A stretch of 64,000 nt of DNA from Denitrificimonas caeni DSM 24390 (GTDB taxonomy: Bacteria; Pseudomonadota; Gammaproteobacteria; Pseudomonadales; Pseudomonadaceae), in contig NZ_ATXQ01000001.1 in assembly GCF_000421765.1 (NCBI RefSeq), positions 186,001-250,000 on the forward strand, in the 5' to 3' direction. Both the position numbers and the translations under genes were made by a program. This document shows positions 27,992 to 38,790 of the stretch, piece after piece. The notes beneath the pieces were generated by a model. That model was given only the letters and a program-made list of their open reading frames with translations, made no database searches and was not told the DNA's origin. Numbering within the stretch: the stretch's first letter is position 1; each line of letters begins with the position of its first letter.

Positions 27992-29115
27992 ATTGATTCC
28001 TCAGCCAAGCAGGCTAACAAAGCATCACCCATCAATTCACGACGCCAGCCTTGCAAGCTATCTGGCAATGCATAAGGCCCATGCGGATAACCGCTGCGCA
28101 ATAACTCTTCAAGAATCTTCTTACGCAGCATCAACTCAGGCGCAATATCCAACTCGACACCCAGCGCCAAACCTATCTTACGTAAGGTTTTTAACACCTT
28201 AGCAGCCTCAATCGGTAATGGCTCAGGCAACGCCTCAGGCCACTTCTGCTCAGGAAGACTACGAGCATGGGCAATCAGCTTTAACAAAGTCGACCCTTCA
28301 TTGCGCACAATACGCGGATGCATGTCTTCTAATTTCGCCAAGTGTTGTAAATCTTTCGGCTGCTCATGAGCCAATGCCCAGAGCGTTGACTCACGGACAA
28401 TGCGATTGCGCGGCACATCTCTTAACTTTGCCTGCTGTTCACGCCACGCCGACAGCTCACGTAATACCGCCAATTGCTGCGGCGTGAGCTTCCAAGCCAG
28501 TTTTACCCCACGCCACAACTCATAAGGATCAGTCTCTTGCCCATAAGCACCCACCAAGAATGCGCCATCCTCAAGCACCCAGGCATACTTTTGCTCAGAC
28601 AACTGCGCCACCAATGCCTGATAGACATCCACTAAGTACGCCGTATCTTGCGCGGCATACAGCACTTGCAAATCACTTAATGGTCGCTGCAGCCAATCAG
28701 ACCGTGTTTCACCTTTAGGCAGTTCAATATCCAACACATGCTGAACTAAGCGCGAATAGCCCATGGAAAAACCAATATTCAAATAACCTGCGGCCACTTG
28801 CGTATCGAACAATGGCACCGGTAAAGCGCCTGTTAGCAACGAAAAGACCTCTAGGTCTTCACCACAAGCATGCAAAACTTTCACCACGTGCTGATTACTA
28901 AACACCTGCGCCAATGGCTGCCAAGCATTAATCAACAGCGGATCAATTAAAAATGTCGATACGCCATCGCTGACCTGCAGTAACCCGGCAATTGGATAAA
29001 AAGTATCAACGCGAATAAACTCAGTATCAAGCGCTATAAATGGCAATGTATTCCAGTGCGCGCAATGCTCAGCCAGCTCGGCATCACTGGTAATCCAGTT
29101 AATCTGTATTGTCAC
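27988..29115 (-). CDS. rnd: Ribonuclease D
   Basis: 375 residues. The DEDD 3'-5' exonuclease domain shows [16 protein letters not shown] and [13 protein letters not shown]; an HRDC domain follows ([22 protein letters not shown]). It trims the 3' ends of stable RNAs. The start is GTG 29115 with AAGGAG eight bases upstream. It is transcribed divergently from gacA. Confidence 0.95.
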   Translation of the reverse strand: MTIQINWITSDAELAEHCAHWNTLPFIALDTEFIRVDTFYPIAGLLQVSDGVSTFLIDPLLINAWQPLAQVFSNQHVVKVLHACGEDLEVFSLLTGALPVPLFDTQVAAGYLNIGFSMGYSRLVQHVLDIELPKGETRSDWLQRPLSDLQVLYAAQDTAYLVDVYQALVAQLSEQKYAWVLEDGAFLVGAYGQETDPYELWRGVKLAWKLTPQQLAVLRELSAWREQQAKLRDVPRNRIVRESTLWALAHEQPKDLQHLAKLEDMHPRIVRNEGSTLLKLIAHARSLPEQKWPEALPEPLPIEAAKVLKTLRKIGLALGVELDIAPELMLRKKILEELLRSGYPHGPYALPDSLQGWRRELMGDALLACLAEESM

Positions 29116-29281
29116 AATGGTGACTCCTTAAAATTCATGCGCAGTATACAATTGTCGGCACTGCTTAAACACACTACTCTGATCAACGCTGCATGTGGCA
29201 AGACAAATAGCCTGCAGCACAGTTGGTGCTGGGCACAACGCACGTTACAATCAAACAAATCATTCGATGCTGAGGTGGCGC

Positions 29282-29929
29282 TTGATCAAACTGTTATTGG
29301 TTGATGACCATGATTTAGTACGAACGGCCATTGCTCGAACGCTTAGCGACAGCAGCGATCTTAACGTGGTTGGCGAGGCCAGCAGTGGCGAGCAAGCCTA
29401 TAACATGGTGCGTGAATTGCTGCCTGACGTTGTTTTGATGGACATTCGTATGCCAGGCATCGGTGGCTTAGAGGCTACACGAAAAATCAAGCAGCGCTTT
29501 CCTCAAGTAAAAATTTTGGCTTTGTCAGCTTGCGATGAAGAACCCTTTCCTACCCGATTATTACAAGCTGGAGCCAGCGGCTACCTCACTAAAGGTGTGT
29601 GCATCGAGGAAACCATCCGCGCAATTCGCCAAGTGGCGGCAGGTCATCATTATTTAAGCTCAGACATCGCACAGCAAATGGCCCTTAAAGCCTATGACAA
29701 AAAACAACTGGACAACCCTTTTGATCAGCTATCTGAACGTGAAATGCAAATTTCACTGATGATCGCCAGTGGCCAGAAAATTCAAGTGATTTCTGACTTA
29801 CTCTGCGTATCACCGAAGACGGTTAACACCCACCGTTACCGTATTTTCAGTAAGCTCAACATTGAGAACGACGTAGAACTGGCTTTATTAGCCGTGCGTC
29901 ATAATCTTGTTGAAAACTCCAACACTTAA
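29282..29929 (+). CDS. gacA: Response regulator GacA (UvrY)
   Basis: 215 residues: receiver domain (LLLVDDHDLVRTAI, phosphorylated Asp in VVLMDIRMPG, ASGYLTKG) and LuxR-type helix-turn-helix (LSEREMQISLMIASG, VSPKTVNTHRYRIFSKL). GacA activates small RNAs that titrate RsmA/CsrA and control secretion, biofilm and secondary metabolism. The start is taken as TTG 29282: the homologous start M-I-K/R-L/V-L-V-V-D-D aligns there, GAGGTG lies 4 bases upstream, and a TTG start is, as I recall, described for Pseudomonas gacA. An in-frame ATG further upstream adds 29 non-homologous residues. uvrC follows after 9 bases. Confidence 0.95.
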   Translation: MIKLLLVDDHDLVRTAIARTLSDSSDLNVVGEASSGEQAYNMVRELLPDVVLMDIRMPGIGGLEATRKIKQRFPQVKILALSACDEEPFPTRLLQAGASGYLTKGVCIEETIRAIRQVAAGHHYLSSDIAQQMALKAYDKKQLDNPFDQLSEREMQISLMIASGQKIQVISDLLCVSPKTVNTHRYRIFSKLNIENDVELALLAVRHNLVENSNT

Positions 29930-29938
29930 GCTTAGCCC

Positions 29939-31765
29939 ATGACCACAGCCAACTTTGATGCCTCAGCTTTTTTACGCACCTGCACCCAGCACCCTGGCGT
30001 GTACCGGATGTTTTCTGCTGATCAGCAACTACTGTACATCGGCAAAGCTAAGAATCTAAAAAACCGTCTCAGCAGTTACTTCAAAACCACAGTCAACGCA
30101 CCGAAAACTGCAGCGCTGGTGGCGAAAATCGCCAGTATTGAACTGACCGTCACTGCCAATGAAACCGAAGCATTGCTGCTTGAGCAAACACTGATTAAGC
30201 AATGGCGACCGCCTTATAATATTTTGCTGCGCGATGATAAAAGCTATCCCTATGTCATTTTGTCGAACAACGCTTTTCCACGCTTAGGCATTCACCGCGG
30301 CAGCAAAAAAGCATCGGGCAAATACTTTGGCCCATACCCAAGCTCCGGGGCCATTCGCGAAAGCCTCAGCCTGCTGCAAAAAGCCTTTAAAGTACGGCAA
30401 TGCGAAGACAGCTTTTACAACAATCGCAGCCGCCCCTGCTTGCAGTACCAGATCAAGCGCTGCAAAGCGCCTTGCGTAGGATTGGTTGATGCGGATGAAT
30501 ACGCTGAAGACGTGCGCCTTTCTGTAATGTTTCTAGAAGGTCGCAGCAACGCGCTGACCGATGAGTTAACGCGCAACATGGAGCAAGCTGCCGAGCAATT
30601 AGAGTTCGAAAAAGCCGCAGCGGCGCGCGATCAAATTGCTTTATTACGCCGCGTACAAGATCAGCAAAGCATGGAAAGCGGGCATGGCAATGTCGATATT
30701 ATTGCTGCAACTGTGACGCCAGGCGGCGCCAGCGTGCATGTGATTAGCGTGCGCGATGGTCGCGTTTTAGGCAGCAACAATTTCTTTCCACAAGTGGCGA
30801 TTGAAGAAGAAAGCGCCGATGTCTTAGCTGCTTTTACTGCGCAGTATTATTTAGGTCAGAAAGATCGCGACTTTCCAAGTGAGTTGATTGTCAGCAGCGA
30901 TCATCCGGACTGGCCTGCCATTGCTGAAGCGATCGCGCAGCAATCGGGGCATATTCTAGGCATTCGTCACCGCGTCCGCGGCACCCGCGCACGCTGGCAA
31001 CAAATGGCCATGACCAACGCAGAGCAAGCACTGCAAGCGCGCTTGGCCAATCGCATGCAAATGAGCGCACGCTTTAGCGCCTTAGCCAAAGCACTGGATC
31101 TTTCCGAACCGCCTGCCCACTTAGAATGTTTTGATATCAGTCACTCCAGCGGCGAAGCCACCGTAGCCTCATGCGTAGTCTTTGGCCCTGAAGGACCCCG
31201 CAAATCGGATTATCGTCTGTACAACATTGAGGGTGTTACCGCCGGCGACGATTATGCAGCCATGCGCCAGGTACTCTATCGCCGCCTCAGCAGCGCTTTA
31301 GAAAACAACGGCAAGCTGCCAGACGTATTACTGGTTGACGGCGGTAAAGGCCAGCTCAATATGGCCCGCGAAGTCTTCGCGGAGCTGAAAATCACCCAAG
31401 TTTTATTACTTGGCGTGGCTAAGGGCGTCACGCGAAAAGCCGGCTTTGAAACCTTATATATCAATGACAGCGCCACACAATTAAATTTACCCGACCACTC
31501 GCCAGCGCTACATTTGATTCAACAAATTCGCGATGAAGCACACCGCTTTGCCATTACCGGTCATCGCGCCCGTCGCGGCAAAACTAGGCGCACTTCAGTT
31601 CTCGAAGGTATAACAGGCGTCGGCCCCAAACGCCGCCGCGAACTGTTAAAATACTTTGGCGGCTTGCAAGAATTGTCACGCGCCAGCGCAGAAGAAATCG
31701 CGAAAACACCAGGAATCAGCAAAACTCTGGCCGAGTCCATATATAGTGCTCTGCACAAAGCGTAA
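29939..31765 (+). CDS. uvrC: Excinuclease ABC subunit C
   Basis: 608 residues. GIY-YIG nuclease (HPGVYRMF ... [16 protein letters not shown], about 18-50), four cysteines around 155-180, UVR motif (about 205-240), RNase H-like 5' nuclease ([21 protein letters not shown]) and a C-terminal helix-hairpin-helix pair ([19 protein letters not shown]). It makes both incisions in nucleotide excision repair. It forms the conserved gacA-uvrC-pgsA run. Confidence 0.97.
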   Translation: MTTANFDASAFLRTCTQHPGVYRMFSADQQLLYIGKAKNLKNRLSSYFKTTVNAPKTAALVAKIASIELTVTANETEALLLEQTLIKQWRPPYNILLRDDKSYPYVILSNNAFPRLGIHRGSKKASGKYFGPYPSSGAIRESLSLLQKAFKVRQCEDSFYNNRSRPCLQYQIKRCKAPCVGLVDADEYAEDVRLSVMFLEGRSNALTDELTRNMEQAAEQLEFEKAAAARDQIALLRRVQDQQSMESGHGNVDIIAATVTPGGASVHVISVRDGRVLGSNNFFPQVAIEEESADVLAAFTAQYYLGQKDRDFPSELIVSSDHPDWPAIAEAIAQQSGHILGIRHRVRGTRARWQQMAMTNAEQALQARLANRMQMSARFSALAKALDLSEPPAHLECFDISHSSGEATVASCVVFGPEGPRKSDYRLYNIEGVTAGDDYAAMRQVLYRRLSSALENNGKLPDVLLVDGGKGQLNMAREVFAELKITQVLLLGVAKGVTRKAGFETLYINDSATQLNLPDHSPALHLIQQIRDEAHRFAITGHRARRGKTRRTSVLEGITGVGPKRRRELLKYFGGLQELSRASAEEIAKTPGISKTLAESIYSALHKA

Positions 31766-31803
31766 ACTCTCCTTTTCATTCTTTACCAAGAAAGAATTAT
31801 TTA

Positions 31804-32364
31804 ATGAATATTCCAAATGTTTTAACCCTGATGCGCGTGGCTTTGATCCCCGTGTTTATTCTATTATTCTGCCTGCCCTTTTCTTGGAGTTACTGGGCGG
31901 CCAGCGCAATCTTCGCTTTCGCCAGCTTTACTGACTGGCTGGACGGTTATTTAGCTCGCCGTTTAAATCAGAGCACTCCTTTTGGTGCTTTTCTTGATCC
32001 GGTCGCCGACAAGCTTTTAGTGGCCGTCGCTTTAGTGCTTTTAGTCGCTGAACACACCAATTTATGGCTGACGCTGCCAGCGATTATTATTATCTGCCGC
32101 GAAATCATGGTTTCTGCTCTGCGTGAGTGGATGGCGGAGATTGGCGAGCGCGCACAAGTTGCTGTCTCCAGCATCGGCAAATGGAAGACGGCCGCACAAA
32201 TGGTTGCGTTAATTATCTTACTAGCCAACCCACCAGCCTTTAATGCTTGGGTCATCGGTGGTTATGCGCTACTGATTTTATCGGCAGTGCTGACTTTGTG
32301 GTCAATGACCCAATATTTACTGGCAGCAAAACCGCACTTACACACCAACCAACAAGAAGATTAA
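31804..32364 (+). CDS. pgsA: CDP-diacylglycerol--glycerol-3-phosphate 3-phosphatidyltransferase
   Basis: 186 residues with four to five membrane helices. The CDP-alcohol phosphatidyltransferase motif D-G-x2-A-R-x8-G-x3-D-x3-D is complete at about residues 47-69. It makes phosphatidylglycerol phosphate. It follows uvrC by 38 bases and precedes two tRNA genes, as in Pseudomonas. Confidence 0.96.
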   Translation: MNIPNVLTLMRVALIPVFILLFCLPFSWSYWAASAIFAFASFTDWLDGYLARRLNQSTPFGAFLDPVADKLLVAVALVLLVAEHTNLWLTLPAIIIICREIMVSALREWMAEIGERAQVAVSSIGKWKTAAQMVALIILLANPPAFNAWVIGGYALLILSAVLTLWSMTQYLLAAKPHLHTNQQED

Positions 32365-32382
32365 CTTTTTTTAATCAAGGAC

Positions 32383-32410
32383 TTGACTAAATCTTCTGAA
32401 GGGCTAGAAT
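32383..32410 (+). promoter_or_regulatory. Sigma-70 promoter of the tRNA-Gly/Cys unit
   Basis: TTGACT (32383-32388), 16-base spacer, TAGAAT (32405-32410), then a GC-rich discriminator typical of stable-RNA promoters. The tRNA begins 22 bases downstream. Confidence 0.75.
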
Positions 32411-32431
32411 AGCGCCCGTCACCAAGACATT

Positions 32432-32507
<76 letters not shown>

Positions 32508-32520
32508 AATTGTCATCAAG

Positions 32521-32547
32521 AATGCCGCTTAGTGCGGCGTTTTTGTT
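32521..32547 (+). terminator. Hairpin with T run between tRNA-Gly and tRNA-Cys
   Basis: GCCGC/GCGGC stem with flanking weaker pairs and a TTTTTGTTT tail ending two bases before tRNA-Cys. It looks like a weak intrinsic terminator or a processing spacer inside the tRNA unit. Confidence 0.55.
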
Positions 32548-32549
32548 TA

Positions 32550-32623
32550 GGCCGGGTGGTAGAGTGGTTATGCAGCGGATTGCAAATCCGTGAACGCCGG
32601 TTCGATTCCGGCCTCGGCCTCCA
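32550..32623 (+). tRNA. tRNA-Cys (GCA)
   Basis: 74 bases including CCA. Acceptor GGCCGGG/CCTCGGCC region, anticodon loop TTGCAAA with GCA, T-arm GGTTCGATTCC. No tRNA-Leu gene follows, unlike some Pseudomonas. Confidence 0.97.
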
Positions 32624-32627
32624 ATTT

Positions 32628-32665
32628 AAAAGCCCTTAAGTAGCAATACTTAGGGGCTTTTTTAC
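32628..32665 (+). terminator. Rho-independent terminator after tRNA-Cys
   Basis: AAAGCCCTTAAGTA pairs with TACTTAGGGGCTTT (14 pairs, one wobble), followed by a T run. The remaining 230 bases to the next gene hold no other feature I can name. Confidence 0.9.
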
Positions 32666-32899
32666 ATCTGTTAAAACTCAAACAGTTACACAGCAAGCTC
32701 GCCTAGCGCAAATTCAATACAAGCGTCGTCACTGCATTACGCAATCTACAAATTCGCCTCAACTCAGTTGCTGCTACCACTGCACTGCGGTAGCTTCAGT
32801 AAGGCAAATGAACCGACAACTAAATAATCACTCAAACTATTTATACAGACTGATCGCACAGTCTGTAATCTGCAGCAAGTACTGACATGGAGATCTTAC

Positions 32900-33550
32900 G
32901 TGAGTCTTTTTTTACGCTTATCCAGCTTAACCTTAATAACTATCACACTCAGTGCTTGCCAGCTTTTATCAACAACCAGCAGCTCTTTGCAGCAACCTTT
33001 ACGCCTGCAAGGAACCCTTACACAGCTTAATGATCAATGGTTCCTACAGCCCTGTGACGCGCAAGAGCGCTACACACTCATAGCCTCTGCAGAGCTTAAT
33101 GAAGAACTCAACAGCCTAACCAGCGAAGCACCCAATGGGTTATTTGCCGACCTCAGTGGCGAACTTGACCCGAGACTAGGTCACTTTACTGCAGTCGAGC
33201 GTTATCGCTTACAAATCGAAGGACATGACTGTGGTGATACTGATTTTGCACGCCTTCTGCTGCGCGCCAGTGGTAACGAACCGTTCTGGTCGATCTTGCA
33301 AACGCCAAAAGGTTTGATTCTTAATCAAGCTGGCGAACCTGCACTAGCGCTACCCTACATTGAAGAGCAACTGCCTGATGGTAGTTCTCAGATCAGCACA
33401 CAAGCGAACAATCAAAATCTGCAGTTATGGATCACACCAAAGCAGTGCATCGACAGCATGAGCGGCACTGTGCATCACTTAAGTGCCCGACTGCAGCTGA
33501 ATCAGCAAACTTTCCAAGGCTGCGCCGCGTTCGGAGCTCTACGTAATTAA
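32900..33550 (+). CDS. Lipoprotein with COG3650-type C-terminal domain
   Basis: 216 residues. A lipoprotein signal peptide ends at LSAC (Cys near residue 20). Residues 30-105 form a small beta domain containing a CDAQERY segment; the second domain begins GNEPFWSI and ends with MSGTVHHLSARLQL and a GCAAFGALRN tail, the pattern of uncharacterised COG3650 proteins. Probably outer-membrane anchored. The start is GTG 32900 with GGAG upstream. gap follows after 38 bases. Confidence 0.7.
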   Translation: MSLFLRLSSLTLITITLSACQLLSTTSSSLQQPLRLQGTLTQLNDQWFLQPCDAQERYTLIASAELNEELNSLTSEAPNGLFADLSGELDPRLGHFTAVERYRLQIEGHDCGDTDFARLLLRASGNEPFWSILQTPKGLILNQAGEPALALPYIEEQLPDGSSQISTQANNQNLQLWITPKQCIDSMSGTVHHLSARLQLNQQTFQGCAAFGALRN

Positions 33551-33588
33551 AGCCTGCCGTGCATCAAATAAACTCAAGGAGAGTCACA

Positions 33589-34587
33589 ATGCTACGAATT
33601 GCAATTAATGGTTATGGACGCATCGGGCGCAATATTTTGCGTACTTTATTTGAGCGCGGTTTACACACCAAGCTACAGATTGTGGCAATCAATGACTTAG
33701 GTGACGCTAAAATATTAACCCACCTCACCCGCTTTGATTCAACCTTTGGCCGCTTTGCTCACCCTGTACAATTGAGCGGTGAGAATTTACATGTTGGCAA
33801 TCAATCGATTCGACTATTGAGCCAACCAGACCCAGTGCTCCTGCCATGGCAGCAACTCGGCATAGATGTAGTACTGGAATGCACGGGCAGAATGAAGCAA
33901 CGCCATCAAGTCGAGCAGCATCTGACTGCAGGTGCTCGACGCGTGCTTTTAGCCCACCCGTTAGACAGTGCCGATTTGACTGTCGTCTACGGCGTAAACC
34001 ACCACTTACTTGGCAGCCAGCAGATTGTTTCCAATGCTTCATGCACCACCAATTGCTTAGCACCACTGGCCAAAGTTCTACATGAGTCAGTCGGCATTCA
34101 GCAAGGCATGATGACAACGGTACACGCTTATACCAATGACCAAAGTTTGCTCGATAAAAGTCACGCCGACCCCTATCGAGCTCGAGCAGCCGCACACTCT
34201 ATTATCCCCACCAGCACCGGCGCGGCCAAAGCCATTGGCTTAGTAATTCCTGCACTAGCAGGCCGCCTAGATGGCATGGCTGTCCGCGTACCCACACAAA
34301 ACGTATCACTGGTTGATTTAAGCTTCATCGCAGAGCGCGACACCAGCCGCGAGGAAATCAATAACATTCTTAGTACTGGTGCAGAGAAGCTTCCGCAAGG
34401 CGTGATGGAGTGCAATGACCGACCATTAGTCTCTTGCGACTTTAATGGTTACCCTGTGTCGTGCGTCGCTGATCTCAGCCAGACCCGCGTGCAAAACAAG
34501 TTTGTTAAAGTTCTCGCTTGGTATGATAACGAATGGGCCTTCGCTAATCGCATGTTGGATGTACTGACTACTTGGCGTGGCGTCTAA
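33589..34587 (+). CDS. gap: Glyceraldehyde-3-phosphate dehydrogenase, type I
   Basis: 332 residues. NAD-binding motif INGYGRIGRN, catalytic cysteine (about 152) in SNASCTTNC, HAYTNDQ, TSTGAAKAIGLV and NEWAFANRM. It interconverts glyceraldehyde 3-phosphate and 1,3-bisphosphoglycerate. AAGGAGAG precedes ATG 33589; an upstream in-frame start at 33559 is rejected. Cofactor preference (NAD or NADP) and paralog type cannot be fixed from the sequence. A long hairpin without a T run follows. Confidence 0.93.
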   Translation: MLRIAINGYGRIGRNILRTLFERGLHTKLQIVAINDLGDAKILTHLTRFDSTFGRFAHPVQLSGENLHVGNQSIRLLSQPDPVLLPWQQLGIDVVLECTGRMKQRHQVEQHLTAGARRVLLAHPLDSADLTVVYGVNHHLLGSQQIVSNASCTTNCLAPLAKVLHESVGIQQGMMTTVHAYTNDQSLLDKSHADPYRARAAAHSIIPTSTGAAKAIGLVIPALAGRLDGMAVRVPTQNVSLVDLSFIAERDTSREEINNILSTGAEKLPQGVMECNDRPLVSCDFNGYPVSCVADLSQTRVQNKFVKVLAWYDNEWAFANRMLDVLTTWRGV

Positions 34588-34642
34588 TTTAATTAACTCA
34601 CGCATCAGTCACGATATGCATCAAAGGATCAACAACTACAGT

Positions 34643-34674
34643 CTCATCGCTGGCTTAACCCAGCCAGCGATGAG
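34643..34674. other. Long perfect hairpin downstream of gap
   Basis: A 13-bp perfect inverted repeat, CTCATCGCTGGCT/AGCCAGCGATGAG, with a 6-base loop. There is no T run on either strand. It lies between convergent gap and slyX and may protect 3' ends or act as a poor terminator. Confidence 0.5.
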
Positions 34675-34719
34675 CGCTTGCTCGCCCTAGAGAGAGAAGC
34701 AAAAAACGTACTAGTCTTA

Positions 34720-34923
34720 TTAATAATGCGGCGGTGGATCATTCGGAGTTTCTTCAAACTGATTGTGCAAATCATTTTGACGCTGCGCCAATGCTTCAAG
34801 CTGCGCTTCAAGCCGGGTAAAAATCCGCTGCTGCTCAACAATCACATCATTGAGCGCTTGAATCGTGTCATCTTGAAAAGCCTGCCGCACTTCTAACTCA
34901 GCAATACGCGCTTCAATACTCAT
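34720..34923 (-). CDS. slyX: SlyX family protein
   Basis: 67 residues, almost entirely an alpha-helical coiled coil (ARIAELEVRQAFQDDTIQAL) ending in the family-typical PPPHY. Function is unknown. Its ATG overlaps the stop of the HIT gene by 4 bases. Confidence 0.93.
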   Translation of the reverse strand: MSIEARIAELEVRQAFQDDTIQALNDVIVEQQRIFTRLEAQLEALAQRQNDLHNQFEETPNDPPPHY

Positions 34924-35351
34924 ACACTCACCTCTATTGCCTGCCAGTATCCATTGAATGCGGCCTGCAAACGCGCACGCATGACTGCCAAGGCTTCATC
35001 AGTATAACCTTGCGCCGCACCGTTACCCCACACCGGCGCTGGCCAAGCAGCGTCATCTTGCATGCGCACAACCACATGCATGTGCAGTTGCTTTACCACA
35101 TTGCCTAAGGTTGCAATATTGATTTTGTCGGCCTGAAAAACATCCTTTAACACCTGCCCAACATGACTGGTTTCTTGCCAAAGCTGCTGTTGCTCGGCGG
35201 CTGACAGCTGAAAAACCTCACTCATATCAGCACAGCGCGGCACCAAAATCAGCCATGGATAACGACTATCATTCATCAATAAAACACGGCACAACGCCAA
35301 ATCACCTAGCGCAACAGTATCTTTAAGTAAACGCTCATCCAGTTTAAACAT
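34920..35351 (-). CDS. HIT-domain protein
   Basis: 143 residues. The histidine-triad region reads QLHMHVVVR, so the third His of HxHxHxx is replaced by Val; the DAAWPAPVWG segment marks the proteobacterial subfamily in which, as I recall, this is usual. HIT proteins bind or hydrolyse nucleotide conjugates; activity here is uncertain. ATG 35351 with GAGAGG upstream is preferred to a TTG two codons before. It is coupled to slyX. Confidence 0.88.
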   Translation of the reverse strand: MFKLDERLLKDTVALGDLALCRVLLMNDSRYPWLILVPRCADMSEVFQLSAAEQQQLWQETSHVGQVLKDVFQADKINIATLGNVVKQLHMHVVVRMQDDAAWPAPVWGNGAAQGYTDEALAVMRARLQAAFNGYWQAIEVSV

Positions 35352-35599
35352 AAGCAACCTCTCGCTATTTTTGCTTTACATCAATTTGCCTTCATTATTC
35401 CCAGCGCAACTATAAGTGGTTTGTTGAACAAGTACGCAAAAATTCATACAACAGTCTGAATACTAGCTGAATGAATCCATTTCCGGACTCGCAACATAAT
35501 TGAAATACATTTATGATGTGCCTCGATAAATAAGGAAAGTCCTGCCAGCAAACAATTTGCGGGCAAAGCAATCTTCGAAACCGATCTAGGAGCATGATT

Positions 35600-36886
35600 A
35601 TGCAAATGATTAAGTTGAGCGTTATTGCCCTCGCAGTAGCCGCAGCAAGCACACAAATGGCAGTTGCTAGCCAGCAATCAGAGTCAAATGGCTTTATTGA
35701 AGACAGCAGCCTAAATGCGCATGCGCGTGCTCTTTATTTCAACCGTGACTTCCGTAACGACAGTGGCAGCAGCAACAACAGCTACAACGAAGAATCAGGT
35801 CTTGGCTTAAAAGCCATTTATGAGTCTGGCTTTACTCAAGGCACCGTAGGTTTTGGTGTTGATGCTTTTGGTTTACAAGGTATCAAACTGGACAGCGGTA
35901 AAGGTCGTCATAGCAACACTATGTTCCCAACCGAACGTAACGGTAAAGCTAAAGACAACTACAGCCAAGCTGGCGGTGCAGTAAAAGCTCGTATTTCAAG
36001 CACCACGCTGAAGTACGGCGAGCAGTTTGTTGACCTACCTGTACTTTCAACTGACGACTCTCGTCTTTTGCCACAAACTGCAACCGGCTTCTTAGTTACC
36101 AGCAACGAAATTGAAAACTTAGAAGTACACGCGGGTCACTTCACTGCTTTAACAGCAATGGATGCAGTATCGCATGACAGCTCCAATGACGGCTTATTAA
36201 AAGCTTTAGATTTAGTCGGTGCGCGTTACAACTTCACTGATAACTTAAGCGCTGCTTATTACTACTCAGATGCAGATCTGAAAGACAACAAAACCAACAA
36301 AAAGCATTACATTAACGGTAATTACACCTTGCCTTTGGCTGATGCGCAAAGCTTAAACTTTGATTTCAATATGTATCAAACCAAGTTTGATGAGAAATCT
36401 AAAAGCTCTGACCGAAACACGGCTTTCAGCCTAGCAGCAGCTTATAATATCGCAGCTCATACCTTCACTGCTGGTATTCAGCGCATGAGCGGTGATCGTG
36501 GTTATGACTATGGCTACGATGGTGGTGGCTCTATTTACCTGCTTAACGATGTTCAGAAAGGTAGCTTCACGGGTAAAGACGAGAAATCTTACCAAGTTCG
36601 CTACGACCTAAATATGGACACTCTAGGTGTTCCAGGCCTGAGCTTTATGACTCGCTACGCTCGCGGTTCTGATATTGACGCCTACGATAATAAGACTGGT
36701 GATCGCTTAACCCAGAACGGCAAAAACTGGGAGCGTGACATCGAAGCTAAATACGTTCTCCAGAGCGGTGCAGCTAAAGACCTGTCCTTCCGTTTACGTC
36801 AAGCCACTTACCGTGCTGAAAGCGCAGTGGGTACTGATGTTGATGAAGTACGCCTGATCGTTGAGTACCCATTAAGCATTCTATAA
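35600..36886 (+). CDS. OprD-family outer-membrane porin
   Basis: 428 residues. A signal peptide (about 1-23, MAVA-SQQ) is followed by an OprD barrel: FIEDSSLNAHARALYFNRDF, KARISSTTLKYGEQ, FLVTSNEIENLEVHAGHFTAL, and a C-terminal DEVRLIVEYPLSIL. It is an 18-strand trimeric channel for small substrates such as amino acids or carboxylates; specificity is unknown. AGGAG is too close to ATG 35594 but 7 bases from ATG 35600. It is upstream of proS as in other Pseudomonas and ends in a strong terminator. Confidence 0.93.
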   Translation: MQMIKLSVIALAVAAASTQMAVASQQSESNGFIEDSSLNAHARALYFNRDFRNDSGSSNNSYNEESGLGLKAIYESGFTQGTVGFGVDAFGLQGIKLDSGKGRHSNTMFPTERNGKAKDNYSQAGGAVKARISSTTLKYGEQFVDLPVLSTDDSRLLPQTATGFLVTSNEIENLEVHAGHFTALTAMDAVSHDSSNDGLLKALDLVGARYNFTDNLSAAYYYSDADLKDNKTNKKHYINGNYTLPLADAQSLNFDFNMYQTKFDEKSKSSDRNTAFSLAAAYNIAAHTFTAGIQRMSGDRGYDYGYDGGGSIYLLNDVQKGSFTGKDEKSYQVRYDLNMDTLGVPGLSFMTRYARGSDIDAYDNKTGDRLTQNGKNWERDIEAKYVLQSGAAKDLSFRLRQATYRAESAVGTDVDEVRLIVEYPLSIL

Positions 36887-36912
36887 TGCTTATTAGGTAG
36901 CTTGCGTCATTC

Positions 36913-36946
36913 AAGAAACCCAGCCTCGGCTGGGTTTCTTGCTTTT
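36913..36946 (+). terminator. Rho-independent terminator after the OprD porin gene
   Basis: A 13-bp perfect stem AAGAAACCCAGCC/GGCTGGGTTTCTT with a 2-base loop (effectively 4), followed by GCTTTT. Confidence 0.9.
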
Positions 36947-37068
36947 AAAGACATCTTTAGTAAAAGCTATTACTCACCTATATTTAGCAAACGCAGCGTC
37001 ATTCTTTCCCCGCATAAATGCGCTACAATAGCCGCCATCTTTAACTTCATTCAGTGTAGATATTTCTC

Positions 37069-38784
37069 ATGCGCACCAGCCAGTATTTGCTTTCCACGTT
37101 AAAAGAAACTCCAGCCGACGCAGTAGTGATCAGTCATCAGCTAATGTTACGTGCCGGCATGATCCGCCGCCTTGCTTCTGGCTTATACACTTGGCTGCCG
37201 CTGGGTTTACGCGTGTTACGCAAAGCTGAAGCTATTGTCCGTGAAGAAATGAACGCGGCTGGCGCACTAGAAGTTCTGATGCCTGCCATCCAACCCGCAG
37301 AGTTATGGCAAGAGTCTGGACGCTGGGAACAATACGGCCCCGAGTTACTGCGTTTAAAGGACCGTCACCAGCGCGAGTTCTGTGTTGGTCCAACCCATGA
37401 AGAAGTGATTACTGATTTAGCCCGTAATGAGCTCAACAGCTACCGTCAGCTGCCAATCAATTTTTACCAGATTCAAACCAAGTTTCGTGATGAGATTCGC
37501 CCACGCTTTGGTTTAATGCGCGGTCGTGAATTCATTATGAAAGATGCCTATTCTTTTCATACCGATCAAGCATCATTACAAGATACTTACGATCGCATGC
37601 ACCAAGCCTATTGCACTATTTTTACCCGCCTCGGCTTAAACTTCCGCCCTGTGGAAGCTGACACTGGTTCAATTGGCGGCACTGGCTCCCACGAGTTCCA
37701 TGTACTGGCTGAGTCGGGCGAAGATGATATTGCCTTCAGTACTGCTTCTAACTATGCGGCCAACATTGAAAAAGCTGAAGCACTGCCACGCGAAAGCAGC
37801 CGTGGCGCCGCTACAGAAGAGTTGCGCTTAGTCGATACCCCCGACACAAAAACCATTGAGCAATTGGTTGAGCATTTTTCTATTGCTATCGAAAAAACCA
37901 TTAAAACCTTAATTGTCCGTGGCGCTGAAGAAAACACCTTAGTGGCACTGATTGTGCGCGGTGATCACAGCCTTAACGAAATTAAAGCAGCCAATCACCC
38001 TGCCGTAGCAAGTCCACTTGAGTTTGCTTCTGATGCTGAGATTTTAGCCGCTTGTGGCGCCAATCCCGGCTCATTAGGCCCTAAAGACCTGAATATTCCT
38101 TGCATTATTGACCGTTCAGTAGCCTTTATCAGCGACTTTGCCGCTGGTGCCAACCAAGACGGTAAACACTGGTTCGGCCTGAACTGGGAGCGCGATTTAG
38201 CCCTACCTGAAGTTGCAGACTTACGTAATGTGGTAGCAGGCGATCCTAGCCCTGACGGACAAGGCGTACTAGAAATCAAGCGCGGCATCGAAGTTGGCCA
38301 TATTTTCCAGCTCGGTACAAAATACAGTGAAGCGCTCAATTGCACTGTGATGGGCGAGAACGGTAAACCAGTGACCTTAACTATGGGTTGCTACGGTATT
38401 GGCGTGTCCCGAGTGGTTGCCGCAGCCATTGAGCAAAACCATGACGAGCGCGGTATTATCTGGCCTGCGGCTTTAGCGCCATTTGACGTCGCGATTGTGC
38501 CAATGAAGTACGATAACCCAGAAGTACAAGCCGTCACTGACCGCCTCTACGAGCAGCTAACTGCCGCAGGCTTTAGCGTTTTACTGGATGATCGCGATAA
38601 GAAAACCAGTCCTGGGGTGAAGTTCGCTGACATGGAACTGATTGGTATCCCGCAACGCGTGGTCATTAGTGAGCGCAGCATTAAAGAAGGCACCTTAGAA
38701 TATAAAGGCCGCCGCGATACCGACAGCCAACACATCGCCATTGACGATGCGTTAAGCGTCATTAGCCAGCAACTGCGCGCTTAG
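37069..38784 (+). CDS. proS: Proline--tRNA ligase
   Basis: 571 residues, the bacterial ProRS type with an inserted editing domain (about 225-405). Class II motifs: [38 protein letters not shown] and [13 protein letters not shown]; anticodon-binding C-terminus. The ATG is 122 bases past the porin terminator and probably has its own promoter. A lipoprotein gene follows after 6 bases. Confidence 0.98.
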   Translation: MRTSQYLLSTLKETPADAVVISHQLMLRAGMIRRLASGLYTWLPLGLRVLRKAEAIVREEMNAAGALEVLMPAIQPAELWQESGRWEQYGPELLRLKDRHQREFCVGPTHEEVITDLARNELNSYRQLPINFYQIQTKFRDEIRPRFGLMRGREFIMKDAYSFHTDQASLQDTYDRMHQAYCTIFTRLGLNFRPVEADTGSIGGTGSHEFHVLAESGEDDIAFSTASNYAANIEKAEALPRESSRGAATEELRLVDTPDTKTIEQLVEHFSIAIEKTIKTLIVRGAEENTLVALIVRGDHSLNEIKAANHPAVASPLEFASDAEILAACGANPGSLGPKDLNIPCIIDRSVAFISDFAAGANQDGKHWFGLNWERDLALPEVADLRNVVAGDPSPDGQGVLEIKRGIEVGHIFQLGTKYSEALNCTVMGENGKPVTLTMGCYGIGVSRVVAAAIEQNHDERGIIWPAALAPFDVAIVPMKYDNPEVQAVTDRLYEQLTAAGFSVLLDDRDKKTSPGVKFADMELIGIPQRVVISERSIKEGTLEYKGRRDTDSQHIAIDDALSVISQQLRA

Positions 38785-38790
38785 GACTTT

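Noticed and set aside
34643-34674. Intrinsic terminator for gap or slyX
   Set aside because: The stem is strong but no T run follows on either strand; listed only as a hairpin.
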